Shown one piece after another: positions 34,994 to 44,291 of a DNA stretch of 64,000 nt (the stretch's first letter is position 1; every line of letters begins with the position of its first letter). The position numbers and the translations under genes are program-made. The notes under the pieces were generated by a model, which ran no database searches, was not told the origin of the DNA, and was given only the letters and a program-made list of their open reading frames with translations. The stretch lies in NCBI GenBank assembly GCA_964351395.1, contig CAYGOF010000006.1, positions 1 to 64,000 of the forward strand, in the 5' to 3' direction. This stretch comes from Imperialibacter sp964351395 (GTDB lineage Bacteria > Bacteroidota > Bacteroidia > Cytophagales > Cyclobacteriaceae).

Positions 34994-35770
34994 TTAATTC
35001 ATGGAATTGATTTTGTTGATCAAAGCCATATAGTCTTCCAGGTTTTTTATTTTTATCTTATTCTCCTTTGCATATGCCCTCAGCTCAGTTTCCTTTGAAG
35101 GCAAGAGCTTGAATATGTCTGATTTTTTCCCCTTTTTGATCTCGTAGGCAATTCCATTTGCTACAGACAGATAAACAGGCTTCTTTATGATCTGATCGTT
35201 CCGATTACCCACATTTAGTGCTACGTTGTAGTCTGCTCGCTTGATCGTTAGCTTTTCGAAGCGGTAAAGCGGTATCTTATCGTCTATGACTACTTCTAAA
35301 AAAGTATTTTGAGGTATGGCTTCGCCGGTTGCCTCTAACTCCCTCACGTTGATATGCTTTACATATACTCCAGACGCATTTTTTAGCTCGAAAAACTTTA
35401 CTTTGTCGCCGTCGAGGCCCCTTACGCCATCTTCATAGTTTATTTCTATCAGGTTGTTTTTTATATCATACCGAAGCTGAAAATCTTCATACAATTTGGG
35501 GGAAACAGTCAGCTCAAACTTACCTTCTCTGAAGTTGGATTCAAGGTAGAAGTCTCCTTCAAGAGAAGCAGGAGGCAGGGGAATACCAAAGGTGGCTGTA
35601 TTTGGGTTGACAACATCTAACCTGTCCAAGGCATTTTGTTTTTGAAGGTATTCGTTGCCTGACTTTGCCGCAGCATCTCCTACGCCAGCCGAACGCTGTT
35701 GAGCCAAACTCACGGTGCTAAGCGATAGGGCCACCAAAAGTAGAAGGGTAGGGACTCTAAGTTTTCTCAT
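34994..35770 (-). CDS. Secreted or periplasmic hypothetical protein
   Basis: From ATG 35770 (a GTG two codons earlier is possible) the protein is 258 residues with a signal peptide (MRKLRVPTLLLLVALSLSTVSLAQ). The mature domain is beta-rich: FYLESNFREGKFELTVSPKL, LIEINYEDGVRGLDGDKVKFFEL, FLEVVIDDKIPLYRFEKL, followed by a lysine-rich C-terminus. No family is recognised. It may be an outer-membrane-associated or periplasmic protein. It converges with the VTT-domain gene and diverges from hemH. Confidence 0.6.
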   Translation of the reverse strand: MRKLRVPTLLLLVALSLSTVSLAQQRSAGVGDAAAKSGNEYLQKQNALDRLDVVNPNTATFGIPLPPASLEGDFYLESNFREGKFELTVSPKLYEDFQLRYDIKNNLIEINYEDGVRGLDGDKVKFFELKNASGVYVKHINVRELEATGEAIPQNTFLEVVIDDKIPLYRFEKLTIKRADYNVALNVGNRNDQIIKKPVYLSVANGIAYEIKKGKKSDIFKLLPSKETELRAYAKENKIKIKNLEDYMALINKINSMN

Positions 35771-35852
35771 GATCACTATTTATTGTTTTTAAAATTTTAA
35801 AAGAAATTGACAACCATCCTTAAAAAATCCTGTTACTCTATAAATTTGAAGC

Positions 35853-36884
35853 ATGGATAACAGAAAAGGGAAAAAAGGTGTGTTGTTGGTCAATTTAGGA
35901 ACACCGGATCAGCCAGATACCCCTAATGTAAGAAAATACCTTCGAGAATTTTTAATGGATGGGCGAGTAATTGATATCCCATTTGTTTTCCGGTGGTTGC
36001 TTGTGAACCTGATCATCGCTCCCTTCAGGTCGCCTAAATCGGCGGCTGAATACCAGAAACTCTGGGATGAACGTGGCTCCCCATTAAAATACTATGCCGA
36101 GGATGTGAGAGACCTTTTGCAGAAGGAGCTTCCTGCTGATTATGTTGTGGCGCTTGGTATGCGATATCAAAATCCAAGTATAGCTTCTGCCCTAGACATC
36201 TTGCGGAAAGAGAACGTAGAAGAAATAATTGTGGTTTCACTATTTCCTCAGTACGCTTCGGCCACTACAGGTTCGGTAGCTGATAAAGTAATGGAGATCA
36301 CCAGGGGATGGCAAATCATTCCTAATATGCGGTTTATCAATCAGTTTGCCGATGATCCTATGCTGATTGAGGTGATCAAACAGCAGGCAAGCAAGTGGCT
36401 GGCTAAGCATGAGTATGATCACTACCTTTTCAGTTATCACGGATTACCCGAAAGGCAAATTCGTAAAGGCTCAGTAGGTGACCAGTGTCAATTGGGGAAC
36501 TGTTGCGATACTTTTCATGAGAAGAACCAATTTTGTTACCGGGCGCAATGCTTTCTTACTTCCCGACTAGTGGCGAAATCGATGGGTATTCCTGATGACA
36601 AGTATACGGTGGCCTTTCAAAGCCGACTTGGTAAAGACCCCTGGATTCAACCCTACACTGAGGAAAAGGTAAAGGAACTGGCGCATAGTGGAATAAAAAA
36701 GGTACTGGTATTTTCACCAGCATTTGTTTCGGACTGCCTTGAAACTACAATAGAGGTAGGGGAAACTTACCAGGAGCAATTCAAGGAAGAAGGAGGCGAA
36801 CGTTGGGACCTGGTGGAAAGTCTAAATGATCACCCACTTTGGATTCAATGCCTGAAACAACTCGTGATTGGTAAAGTGTCTTGA
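35853..36884 (+). CDS. hemH: Ferrochelatase
   Basis: The 343-residue protein has GVLLVNLGTPDQPD at the N-terminus, the SYHGLPERQIRKGS motif with catalytic His196, and SPAFVSDCLETTIEV with the conserved glutamate. It inserts Fe2+ into protoporphyrin IX in the last step of heme synthesis. Between residues 205 and 230 lies a cysteine cluster (CQLGNCC, then CYRAQC), which occurs in ferrochelatases of this phylum and could bind a metal or cluster. A TAAATTTG element (35841-35848) lies only 5 bp before the start, so it may be leaderless if used. The gene ends one base from the opposing cysteine desulfurase stop. Confidence 0.95.
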   Translation: MDNRKGKKGVLLVNLGTPDQPDTPNVRKYLREFLMDGRVIDIPFVFRWLLVNLIIAPFRSPKSAAEYQKLWDERGSPLKYYAEDVRDLLQKELPADYVVALGMRYQNPSIASALDILRKENVEEIIVVSLFPQYASATTGSVADKVMEITRGWQIIPNMRFINQFADDPMLIEVIKQQASKWLAKHEYDHYLFSYHGLPERQIRKGSVGDQCQLGNCCDTFHEKNQFCYRAQCFLTSRLVAKSMGIPDDKYTVAFQSRLGKDPWIQPYTEEKVKELAHSGIKKVLVFSPAFVSDCLETTIEVGETYQEQFKEEGGERWDLVESLNDHPLWIQCLKQLVIGKVS

Positions 36885-36885
36885 A

Positions 36886-38028
36886 CTAAGCCCGGACCGC
36901 TACAAGGTCAGTGAGCTTTTGCACGGTGAAATCAATGTCTTCTTGTGTGGTGAAGCGAGAAAACGAGAAGCGGATATTACCGCGCATTGGATCTACGTTT
37001 AATGCACCTAGCACATGAGAGCCAACATTTGAACCACTTGAACATGCGCTACCACCTGAGGCAGACACGCCCTCGATATCGAGGCTAAATAGGAGCATAT
37101 CGTTGTCTTCATTCGGCGGCAGGCTTACGCTTAGCACCGTATAAAGACTGTTTTCCAAATTGGCGGAATCGCCATTGAACTTGATGCCTTCAATATTGGC
37201 CGAGAGCTGCCTGATCATGTTTTCCTTCAACGCCTCCATGTGCTTACGGTGCTCGTCCATATGCGCATAAGCCAATTCCAGCGCTTTAGCCAGCCCTATA
37301 ATACCGGTTACATTTTCGGTGCCGCCCCGCATATTTCTTTCCTGAGCTCCACCATGTATGAAGGGATGGATTTTGCAATGATGGTTGATATGCAGGAAGC
37401 CAACGCCCTTGGGACCATGAAATTTGTGAGCGGCCCCAACCATCATTTGAAGGTTTAGCGCCTGCAGGTCGTGACGATAATGGCCTACTGCCTGTACGGT
37501 GTCGGTATGGAAAACCGCTTTGTATTCTTTGGCTAATTGGCCAATTCTGCCGATGTCGTTGAGGTTGCCAATTTCATTATTAGCATGCATCAGGCTTACA
37601 AGCGCCTTACCGGGGTGTGCTTTTAAAAAGGACTCCAAATGATCCAGACTCACGTGGCCTTTTTCGTCGAGCTCAACATAGGTAAGGTCAATTTTTCCCT
37701 GTGTGTGCAGGAATTCTAACGTATGAAGTACAGCGTGATGCTCAATTTTGGACGTAATGGCATGTGTTAGCCCGTAAGCTTCAATCGACCGCACTAAGGC
37801 AGTATTGTCTGCTTCAGTACCACCCGAAGTGAAGAAGATCTCTGAAGGAGAGGTATTCAGTAGTTCGGCTACTTTTTTTCTTGACTGTTCGATCGCTGAT
37901 CTTACCAATCGACCATGCCCGTGGATGGAACTTGGATTGCCAAAATGGTCGGTGAAGTAAGGGAGCATCGCCTCCAGCACTTCCTTGTCCAGAGGAGTGG
38001 TGGCAGCATTGTCAAGATATACTCTCAT
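36886..38028 (-). CDS. Cysteine desulfurase, NifS/IscS type
   Basis: The 380-residue PLP enzyme shows YLDNAATTPLDKEVLEAMLPYF, FTSGGTEADNTAL, HTDTVQAVGHYRHD and AAHKFHGPKGVGFL, with the PLP lysine at Lys202. Cys329 in ASGGSACSSGS is the persulfide-forming nucleophile. The extended Cys loop marks the NifS/IscS group rather than SufS. It supplies sulfur from cysteine for Fe-S clusters or tRNA thiolation; no scaffold gene is adjacent. It follows glmM at a 4-bp gap and is likely cotranscribed with it. Confidence 0.92.
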   Translation of the reverse strand: MRVYLDNAATTPLDKEVLEAMLPYFTDHFGNPSSIHGHGRLVRSAIEQSRKKVAELLNTSPSEIFFTSGGTEADNTALVRSIEAYGLTHAITSKIEHHAVLHTLEFLHTQGKIDLTYVELDEKGHVSLDHLESFLKAHPGKALVSLMHANNEIGNLNDIGRIGQLAKEYKAVFHTDTVQAVGHYRHDLQALNLQMMVGAAHKFHGPKGVGFLHINHHCKIHPFIHGGAQERNMRGGTENVTGIIGLAKALELAYAHMDEHRKHMEALKENMIRQLSANIEGIKFNGDSANLENSLYTVLSVSLPPNEDNDMLLFSLDIEGVSASGGSACSSGSNVGSHVLGALNVDPMRGNIRFSFSRFTTQEDIDFTVQKLTDLVAVRA

Positions 38029-38032
38029 ATTT

Positions 38033-39424
38033 TCAGATTTTTTCTGAAATGATTTCTTTAATATCCATCATGATTTTGTGAGCGAGATGTTCGGCTGTAG
38101 CCTGACTTTCCGACTCAGAATAAATCCTGATGATGGGTTCCGTATTGGATTTACGAAGATGCACCCATTCTTTGTCAAATTCAATTTTGACGCCATCTAC
38201 CGTATTGATAGGCTGACGCTGGTATTTGTCCTTGATCTCGTGCAATACCTGATCGACATCCATTTCTGGCGATAATTCGATTTTATTTTTTGAGATATGG
38301 TAGCTTGGGTACTTCGCTTTCAGCATTGATACACTTTTACCAAACTTAGCCAATTGTGTAAGGAAAAGAGCAATGCCTGCCAGTGCATCGCGGCCATAAT
38401 GAAGTTCCGGAAGTATCACACCGCCGTTTCCTTCACCACCTATTACAGCACCAATGGCTTTCATTTTTTCCACTACGTTGACCTCCCCAACAGCAGCGGC
38501 CTCATACTTCTGACCGTATTTTTCAGTCACATCCCTGAGGGCTCTTGTTGAAGAAAGGTTCGATACTGTGGCTCCAGGCTTTTGTGAAAGTACATAGTCA
38601 GCAATAGCAACAAGTGTGTACTCTTCGCCAAATGGGGTGCCATCTTCGCATATAAATGCCAGGCGATCCACATCTGGATCTACTACGATACCCAGGTCAT
38701 ACTGACCGTTTTCAATTTCACTACAAATATGTGTGAGGTGTTCCGGCAATGGTTCAGGGTTGTGTGGGAAATGGCCATTTGGTTCTCCAAAAAACACTTC
38801 AACCCTCTCCACACCTAGTTTTTCGAGGAGCATAGGCACTGCAATGCCGCCTGTGGAGTTCACTGCATCTATGGCCACCGAGAAATTACGTTGGCGAATA
38901 GCAGCAACGTCAACCATGTCTAGCGCCAATATTTTTTCTATGTGCCTTTCAATTGCATCGGCTTGCAAAGAATAGCTCCCAAGTTTTTTTACTTCTATAA
39001 AATCAAAAGCTTCTGCATCGGCAATTGACAGGATTTGAGCTCCATCATTGGCAGAAAGAAATTCACCTTTGTTATTGAGCAGCTTAAGGGCGTTCCATTG
39101 AATCGGATTGTGACTGGCTGTGATAATAATACCTCCTCCGGCTCCCTCTTCCACCACCATCATTTCTACTGTTGGAGTAGTAGAAAGACCAAGGTCAACA
39201 ACATGGATACCCAGTGATTGAAGCGTAGATGCTACCAGGTGAGTAACGATCTCGCCAGAAATGCGAGCGTCTCTTCCAATGATTACTTTCGGCTCGGCTT
39301 TTTGAGCCAAAAGCCATTCACCATAGGCTGCAGCAAATTTCACTGTATCTAGCGGCGTAAGTCCGTTGCCGGGCTTGCCACCAATAGTACCCCTGATTCC
39401 AGATATAGATTTAATTAATGTCAC
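38033..39424 (-). CDS. glmM: Phosphoglucosamine mutase / phosphohexomutase
   Basis: The 463-residue protein belongs to the alpha-D-phosphohexomutase family. Ser104 in IITASHNPIQWN is the phosphoserine. VVDPDVDRLAFI is the Mg-binding loop, EVNVVEKMKAIGAVIGGEGNGGVI is the sugar-binding region, and RKSNTEPIIRIYSES is the phosphate-binding domain. The start is a GTG (39424, reading VTLIKSISGIRGTIGG), which matches the family N-terminus. GlmM makes glucosamine-1-phosphate for peptidoglycan and LPS. A related phosphomannomutase role cannot be excluded. A TAAATTTG promoter-like element (39459-39452) lies 28 bp upstream. Confidence 0.85.
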   Translation of the reverse strand: MTLIKSISGIRGTIGGKPGNGLTPLDTVKFAAAYGEWLLAQKAEPKVIIGRDARISGEIVTHLVASTLQSLGIHVVDLGLSTTPTVEMMVVEEGAGGGIIITASHNPIQWNALKLLNNKGEFLSANDGAQILSIADAEAFDFIEVKKLGSYSLQADAIERHIEKILALDMVDVAAIRQRNFSVAIDAVNSTGGIAVPMLLEKLGVERVEVFFGEPNGHFPHNPEPLPEHLTHICSEIENGQYDLGIVVDPDVDRLAFICEDGTPFGEEYTLVAIADYVLSQKPGATVSNLSSTRALRDVTEKYGQKYEAAAVGEVNVVEKMKAIGAVIGGEGNGGVILPELHYGRDALAGIALFLTQLAKFGKSVSMLKAKYPSYHISKNKIELSPEMDVDQVLHEIKDKYQRQPINTVDGVKIEFDKEWVHLRKSNTEPIIRIYSESESQATAEHLAHKIMMDIKEIISEKI

Positions 39425-39544
39425 GTTCCAGGTTTAAATTGATTGCGGGCGCAAATTTACTGAAAAAATACCGTGAAAGAATGGTAGTATTCAAAGATAA
39501 TGGATTATGAAAGCGGTGTTTTCGCCAACATTCGATGGAATCGC

Positions 39545-39787
39545 TTAAAATTTCGATAAAACTTTATTCACTTCTGACTCCGGGTTGCCCGAATTGCTGT
39601 CGCCACAAGCATCACCCGCCTGTAGGTTCTTTCCACAATAGCCGCAGGTTACACCTTCCTTATTCAGAAAAGGACTCTGCGATGCACAGGTACCCTTGAA
39701 CTCTCCATTCTTAAGGAATATCAGTCGTACTGACATCAGAATGAAGAACAATGCTATAAATCCAATTCCTAGTAAAACAGTTGTCAT
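39545..39787 (-). CDS. Small membrane-anchored protein with zinc-ribbon-like cysteines
   Basis: The 80-residue protein has an N-terminal membrane helix (MTTVLLGIGFIALFFILMSVRLIF). A soluble tail follows with four or five cysteines, CASQSPFLNKEGVTCGYCGKNLQAGDACGD, where CGYCG is a CxxC-like pair; this layout suggests metal binding or disulfide formation. The function is unknown. Similar short Bacteroidota membrane proteins are annotated as 'membrane or secreted protein'. It is divergent from mazG across about 100 bp. Confidence 0.6.
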   Translation of the reverse strand: MTTVLLGIGFIALFFILMSVRLIFLKNGEFKGTCASQSPFLNKEGVTCGYCGKNLQAGDACGDSNSGNPESEVNKVLSKF

Positions 39788-39886
39788 GGCATTCTTTATC
39801 TTTATGCAAAGAAAATTCAGAGGGCTCGTAATACCTAATTAGCACCTCAATAGTTCAACACTTCTGCGAAAAGGAAAATTCATTCT

Positions 39887-40699
39887 ATGGAAAAAATACC
39901 CGCTCCCGATCTAAAGAGAAAGGAAAAACTAGCTGCTTTTGACCGGCTGCTAACCATCATGGACGAATTGCGGGAAAATTGTCCATGGGATAAAAAGCAG
40001 ACATTCGAAACCCTTCGTCACCTGACCATAGAAGAGACCTACGAACTTTCGGATGCTATCCTGGAAGGCAATTTGGATGAGATAAAAAAAGAGGTGGGCG
40101 ATTTGATGTTGCATTTGGTTTTTTACTCAAGAATTGGCTCTGAAACAGGAAACTTCGATGTGGCTGACGTGATCAACTCGCTTTGTGAAAAGTTGATTAA
40201 CAGGCACCCACATATCTATGGCGATGTGGTGGCGGAGAATGATGAAGTAGTGAAACAGAATTGGGAAAAAATCAAGCTACAGGAAAAAGGGAATAAATCG
40301 GTGTTGGGAGGGGTGCCCAAAACATTGCCAGCTTTGGTAAAGGCCATCCGGATTCAGGACAAAGCCCGGGGCGTAGGCTTCGATTGGGAAGAGAAGCAGC
40401 AGGTGTGGCAGAAAGTAGAAGAGGAGATGCAGGAATTTAAAGAAGAGTTTAATGTTGAAACTGGCCAGGAAATAGATCAGCAGAAAGCGATGGGGGAATT
40501 CGGCGACCTACTTTTCTCACTCGTCAACTATGCAAGGTTTATTGACATCGATCCTGAGGAGGCGCTGGAAAGAACCAATAAGAAGTTTATCAAAAGATTC
40601 CAGTACCTGGAGCAGGAGTCAGCAAAGGATGGCAAGCGGCTGGGTGAGATGACGCTGGCAGAAATGGACGAGTATTGGAACAGGGCGAAGAGGTTGTGA
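39887..40699 (+). CDS. mazG: Nucleoside triphosphate pyrophosphohydrolase MazG
   Basis: The 270-residue protein contains two MazG domains. The first has LRENCPWDKKQTFETLRHLTIEETYELSDAI and EEVGDLMLHLVFYSRI-like KKEVGDLMLHLVFYSRIGSETG; the second has WQKVEEEMQEFKEEF and MGEFGDLLFSLVNYARFIDIDPEEALE. The conserved ExxE...ExxD helices bind Mg and hydrolyse NTPs to NMP and pyrophosphate, clearing abnormal nucleotides or lowering ppGpp effects. The family length is 260-280. It is a housekeeping gene and is not itself a toxin-antitoxin component here. Its 3' end converges with the EreA-like gene. Confidence 0.95.
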   Translation: MEKIPAPDLKRKEKLAAFDRLLTIMDELRENCPWDKKQTFETLRHLTIEETYELSDAILEGNLDEIKKEVGDLMLHLVFYSRIGSETGNFDVADVINSLCEKLINRHPHIYGDVVAENDEVVKQNWEKIKLQEKGNKSVLGGVPKTLPALVKAIRIQDKARGVGFDWEEKQQVWQKVEEEMQEFKEEFNVETGQEIDQQKAMGEFGDLLFSLVNYARFIDIDPEEALERTNKKFIKRFQYLEQESAKDGKRLGEMTLAEMDEYWNRAKRL

Positions 40700-40713
40700 A
40701 AATGCCACCCCAA

Positions 40714-41748
40714 CTATTCTATTCTTGGATAGCTGGGTGGATTCTTGAGCACTAATGCCCATTGTCCTTTTGCCCTGAGGCCAGCTGTTTTTTCATCAGT
40801 GCTATCAAATCGATATAAAAAAACTGGGCATGTGCTTTCATCTTTGATATCGACGGATCTCTCGTTATTTACAGGATAGAATATGGTAACCAGTATTTTT
40901 TCCTTGTATTTTTCGAGTCTTTCCAGACGAGCAGCCAACCCGTTCCACGCATTTAGCATAGTGTGAGCCCAGCCAAACTGTCCAAGATACATTTCATTTG
41001 TGGTGTCCATGGCGACGAATGCCTTTTCCATGTACTCGTCCCTGGCTGATAAATTCGGGTAAAAGGAATTGTTGTTAAGGATATTATTGATAATCTGCTT
41101 GTTTTCATCGTTCGGTAGGGACAATGCAGCGATTTGATCACGAAGGAAGAAAGTATATTCTTTCACATTCCTTTGGATCCCAATGGTATCCAACCGGGCT
41201 TTTATTGACGCTTTCAAGTTTTCTAAAGCTGGGCTGCTGGGGTAGGTGGACAAGAGATCATACAAACTGGCTGATAATCCTGGTTCTCTTTCAAAATCAT
41301 GACCGTGAACCTTCAATTTTTTGTCAGTAGGAAGGCCCAGGTTGTAGTCATATAACCTTTTTAAAGCAGCATAAAATATGTCGAAATGGCTAAAGCCGAA
41401 GGACGTGTGATTGAGATAATAGAGATCTTCTGTCTCTAGATACTTATTGTACAGATAGACTTCTGCCCAGCCAAACTCGATGACCAGGTTTCTTACACCG
41501 AACTGCTTATTAAGGTGTATCAAAAGCTCAGCCTGAATGGTGAAGTTGGCTTTCAGGTAATGGTATTCCCCTAACATTATGATCTTTTTCCCTTGAACGT
41601 CTTGATTGAAAAGATCATAGTCAGCAAAATTAGGCTCATCAGTGTTGACACAGTAGACAGCACTCTGGGCCGCAGAGGTACTAGCAGAGATAGTTAGCGC
41701 CAGAACCAAAGCTATCGAAATGGGAGCCTTCGTTTTGATAATCTTCAA
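40714..41748 (-). CDS. Secreted EreA/ChaN-like protein
   Basis: The start is a TTG (41748), giving a 344-residue precursor with a signal peptide (LKIIKTKAPISIALVLALTIS, first residue read as Met). Motifs match the erythromycin-esterase / heme-binding ChaN-like superfamily: IIMLGEYHYLKANF, NLVIEFGWAE, KLKVHGHDFERE, ARDEYMEKAF and MYLGQFGWAHTML. The conserved Glu/His residues in LGEYHY, VIEFGWA and GQFGWAH could be catalytic. The substrate is unknown; antibiotic inactivation should not be assumed. It lies 31 bp after the molybdoenzyme gene on the same strand. Confidence 0.7.
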   Translation of the reverse strand: MKIIKTKAPISIALVLALTISASTSAAQSAVYCVNTDEPNFADYDLFNQDVQGKKIIMLGEYHYLKANFTIQAELLIHLNKQFGVRNLVIEFGWAEVYLYNKYLETEDLYYLNHTSFGFSHFDIFYAALKRLYDYNLGLPTDKKLKVHGHDFEREPGLSASLYDLLSTYPSSPALENLKASIKARLDTIGIQRNVKEYTFFLRDQIAALSLPNDENKQIINNILNNNSFYPNLSARDEYMEKAFVAMDTTNEMYLGQFGWAHTMLNAWNGLAARLERLEKYKEKILVTIFYPVNNERSVDIKDESTCPVFLYRFDSTDEKTAGLRAKGQWALVLKNPPSYPRIE

Positions 41749-41779
41749 GAGTAGATGATGAACGCCTATAGTAAGAGAT

Positions 41780-44041
41780 TTAAACCTTTATTGGCAACTC
41801 CTTATACCTCTTACCTGTAGCCGCAAATATTGCATTGGCCAAGGCTGGTGCAAATGGTGGCACCGGCGGCTCGCCTACGCCTGAAGGCAATTCATCACTT
41901 TCTACCAGGTGAATTGATATCTTTTGGGCGGTGTCCTGCATTCTGGCTACTTCATATTGGTCGAAGTTTTTGGCCACAGTTTCCCCATTTTTGAAAGCAA
42001 TTCCACCCTTAAGCGCAAGACTGGAGGCGAAAGTGCCACCGCCTTCAAATTGGTTTTTTACCGAGTTTTCGTTCACAACAATACCACAGTCGACGGCGTA
42101 GTGTACCTCAGGAATAGACATTTTGCCAGCGTTGTCAACAGCCACGTGCACCACACAAACCACATAAGTGAGGAAGCTCCTGTGAGCGCATATGCCCATT
42201 CCATGTCCTTTAGGAAGCTCCTTCCCCCAGCCTGATTTTTCAGCGGCTAATCTGATTACATTTTTCAGCCTGCTGGTTTTCATTGGGAACTTTTCGATAG
42301 GCTCGCCATAGTTGCCGAACCCTTCCATCAGTTTGTCGAACGGAATTTCCCGGTCCTCGCCTATGAGATCCATCAGGTTATCTACGGGGTCCATTTGACG
42401 GTATTCAGCTATTTCGTCAACCATGCTGCCTATGGCAAAAGCATGTTGGATATTGCTTACAGACCGAAGCCAGCCAATGCGGGTCATGGCTTTTGCTTCG
42501 TGCGACTGACACGAAATGTTGGGAATATCAAAAGGCATGTCCACCATACCCAGTTGTAGTTCTCCAAAGCTTGGACCTGTTTCGTCGGCAGTAAAGGTCC
42601 CACCTATTGGAGGAAATACGCTATGGTGCTCCCAACCAGTCACTTTTTTGTCTTTGTCAAGGGCCACTTTGATACGTTGCACGCTGCAGGCATGGAAGAA
42701 ATCGTGTTCGATATCATCTTCTCTGGTCCACTGGAGCTTGACAGGAAACCCACTCATTTGAGAAGCCAAAGCTGCTTCTACGATGAAGTCGGGCTTCGAT
42801 TTCCGACCAAAGGCACCGCCAAGGAGCGTAACATTGACGGTTACATTGGCTTTGTCGATTTTCAGTACCTCAGCAAGGGCGTCGTGGGCTCCTTGTGGAT
42901 TTTGCGTAGGCGCCCAAACCTCGCATTTTCCCTCTTTGAAGTTGGCCACCGCGCAAGGAGGTTCCATAGAGGCATGTGCCAGGTGAGGGATGAGATAGGT
43001 TGAGTCAAGTGTTTTGGCGGCACTTTTAAAAGAAGTAGCTGTGGAGCCCTGCTCCCTGTGAACTTTTCCTTGTTCTTTTACTCTGCCCAGCATATCAGCA
43101 AAGTAGTCTTCTGTACTGTAGGCAGCATTCGGACCCAAATCCCATTCAACCTCAAGCGCTTTTCTTCCCTTGATGGCCGCCCAGGTATTTTCAGCGATCA
43201 CAACAATGCCTCCCTGCGGGTTGTTGATGCCACTTGGGAAGGCGGTGAAAGGCATTTCCAACACTTTTAGCACGCCTGCCACTGCCAGCGCTTTATCTGC
43301 GTTAAAGGTTTTCACCTTTCCTCCTGCCACGGGGCAGCGGAGCACGGTCGCATATTTCATTCCCGGCACCCTGGCATCAATGCCAAAACCAGCCTTGCCA
43401 GTTACTATGTCTTTCAGGTCGACGATGGCGGTTGATTTCCCAATGTATTTCCAGTCGGACTTTTTCTTAAGTTGTACTTTATCTTCTGAAGGCATCTCCA
43501 GTTTTGATGCGGCCTCAGTTAATTCCCCAAATGCTAATTTTTTGCCACTTGACTCATGAATGACCTCGTGGTTTTTTGCCTTGCACTCCTCAACGGCTAC
43601 TCCCCATTCATTAGCAGCAGCTTGCTCCAGCATGAGCCTCGCAGCAGCTCCGGCCTTCCGCATTGGCTCAAAAAACATCCTTATCGAGTAGGACCCATCC
43701 GTATTTTGGTCACCGTATTTTACGTCGCCAATGGCCTGTACTACTTTGACTTTGCTCCAGTCAGCTTCTAGTTCATCCGCCACAATAAGCGGAAGACCTG
43801 TGCGGATACCTGTCCCCATCTCTGAGCGGTGGGCTACAATGTTAATGGAGCCGTCGCTGTTTACGGTGAGATAGACATTGGGCGAAAAAGCAATGCCGCT
43901 GTCCCTCTTTTTGGAAGGAGAGCAGGCCACTTGCATGCCTAAAATAATACCTGTGGCACTTAGCCCACTTATTTTTAGAAATGAACGACGGTCGACTTTT
44001 TTGATGATCGATGCTTCAATGGATGGGGAAAGATGCTTCAT
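41780..44041 (-). CDS. Tat-exported molybdopterin oxidoreductase subunit (IorB-like)
   Basis: This 753-residue protein is the large subunit of the xanthine dehydrogenase family, closest in layout to isoquinoline 1-oxidoreductase beta subunits. The N-terminus carries a Tat signal, DRRSFLKISGLSATGIILGMQVAC. Conserved motifs include GTGIRTGLPLIVADELEADW, LLGGAFGRKSKPDFIVEAA, MTRIGWLRSVSNIQHAFA and the C-terminal SGVGEPPVPPFAPALANAIFAATGKR, where the GVGE glutamate is the catalytic base near residue 725. It hydroxylates or oxidises heterocycles or aldehydes via a Mo-cytosine-dinucleotide cofactor. The (2Fe-2S) alpha subunit usually adjacent is absent from both neighbouring genes. TatC is encoded elsewhere in the window. 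Confidence 0.88.
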   Translation of the reverse strand: MKHLSPSIEASIIKKVDRRSFLKISGLSATGIILGMQVACSPSKKRDSGIAFSPNVYLTVNSDGSINIVAHRSEMGTGIRTGLPLIVADELEADWSKVKVVQAIGDVKYGDQNTDGSYSIRMFFEPMRKAGAAARLMLEQAAANEWGVAVEECKAKNHEVIHESSGKKLAFGELTEAASKLEMPSEDKVQLKKKSDWKYIGKSTAIVDLKDIVTGKAGFGIDARVPGMKYATVLRCPVAGGKVKTFNADKALAVAGVLKVLEMPFTAFPSGINNPQGGIVVIAENTWAAIKGRKALEVEWDLGPNAAYSTEDYFADMLGRVKEQGKVHREQGSTATSFKSAAKTLDSTYLIPHLAHASMEPPCAVANFKEGKCEVWAPTQNPQGAHDALAEVLKIDKANVTVNVTLLGGAFGRKSKPDFIVEAALASQMSGFPVKLQWTREDDIEHDFFHACSVQRIKVALDKDKKVTGWEHHSVFPPIGGTFTADETGPSFGELQLGMVDMPFDIPNISCQSHEAKAMTRIGWLRSVSNIQHAFAIGSMVDEIAEYRQMDPVDNLMDLIGEDREIPFDKLMEGFGNYGEPIEKFPMKTSRLKNVIRLAAEKSGWGKELPKGHGMGICAHRSFLTYVVCVVHVAVDNAGKMSIPEVHYAVDCGIVVNENSVKNQFEGGGTFASSLALKGGIAFKNGETVAKNFDQYEVARMQDTAQKISIHLVESDELPSGVGEPPVPPFAPALANAIFAATGKRYKELPIKV

Positions 44042-44091
44042 AAGTGTCGGGAGTTTGTTAAAGCTAAATAAAATAGGGCAAAGGTGGAGAG

Positions 44092-44268
44092 ATGAACGCA
44101 GATAATTCAGTGGATCCGTTTCACAATCGACTCCTTCTTACATCGCTTGAGCTATTCGTTTTGAAAATCAATGGGGAGAAGACCAGTGAAATGTCAATAG
44201 ATAAGCATCAAAGGATAGAGGCAAAAGGACTTACCGTTGTGAGAAATTTGGGAGGTAAATGTGCTTAA
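44092..44268 (+). CDS. Possible 58-residue orphan ORF
   Basis: An ATG at 44092 is preceded by a ribosome-binding-like GGTGGAGA ending 2-3 bp upstream. It opens a 58-codon frame: MNADNSVDPFHNRLLLTSLE, then KTSEMSIDKHQRIEAKGLTVV, ending GGKCA. It is the only frame in the 421-bp gap between the molybdoenzyme gene and the first ELWxxDGT gene. Composition is protein-like but unremarkable, and no family is recognised. It may be chance. Confidence 0.25.
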   Translation: MNADNSVDPFHNRLLLTSLELFVLKINGEKTSEMSIDKHQRIEAKGLTVVRNLGGKCA

Positions 44269-44291
44269 AACTACCTGCCTCAAAAAGACAG

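Noticed and set aside
39887..40699. mazG read as an antitoxin or part of a toxin-antitoxin system
   Set aside because: The protein is a two-domain NTP pyrophosphohydrolase with no MazF or MazE nearby; it is a housekeeping gene.
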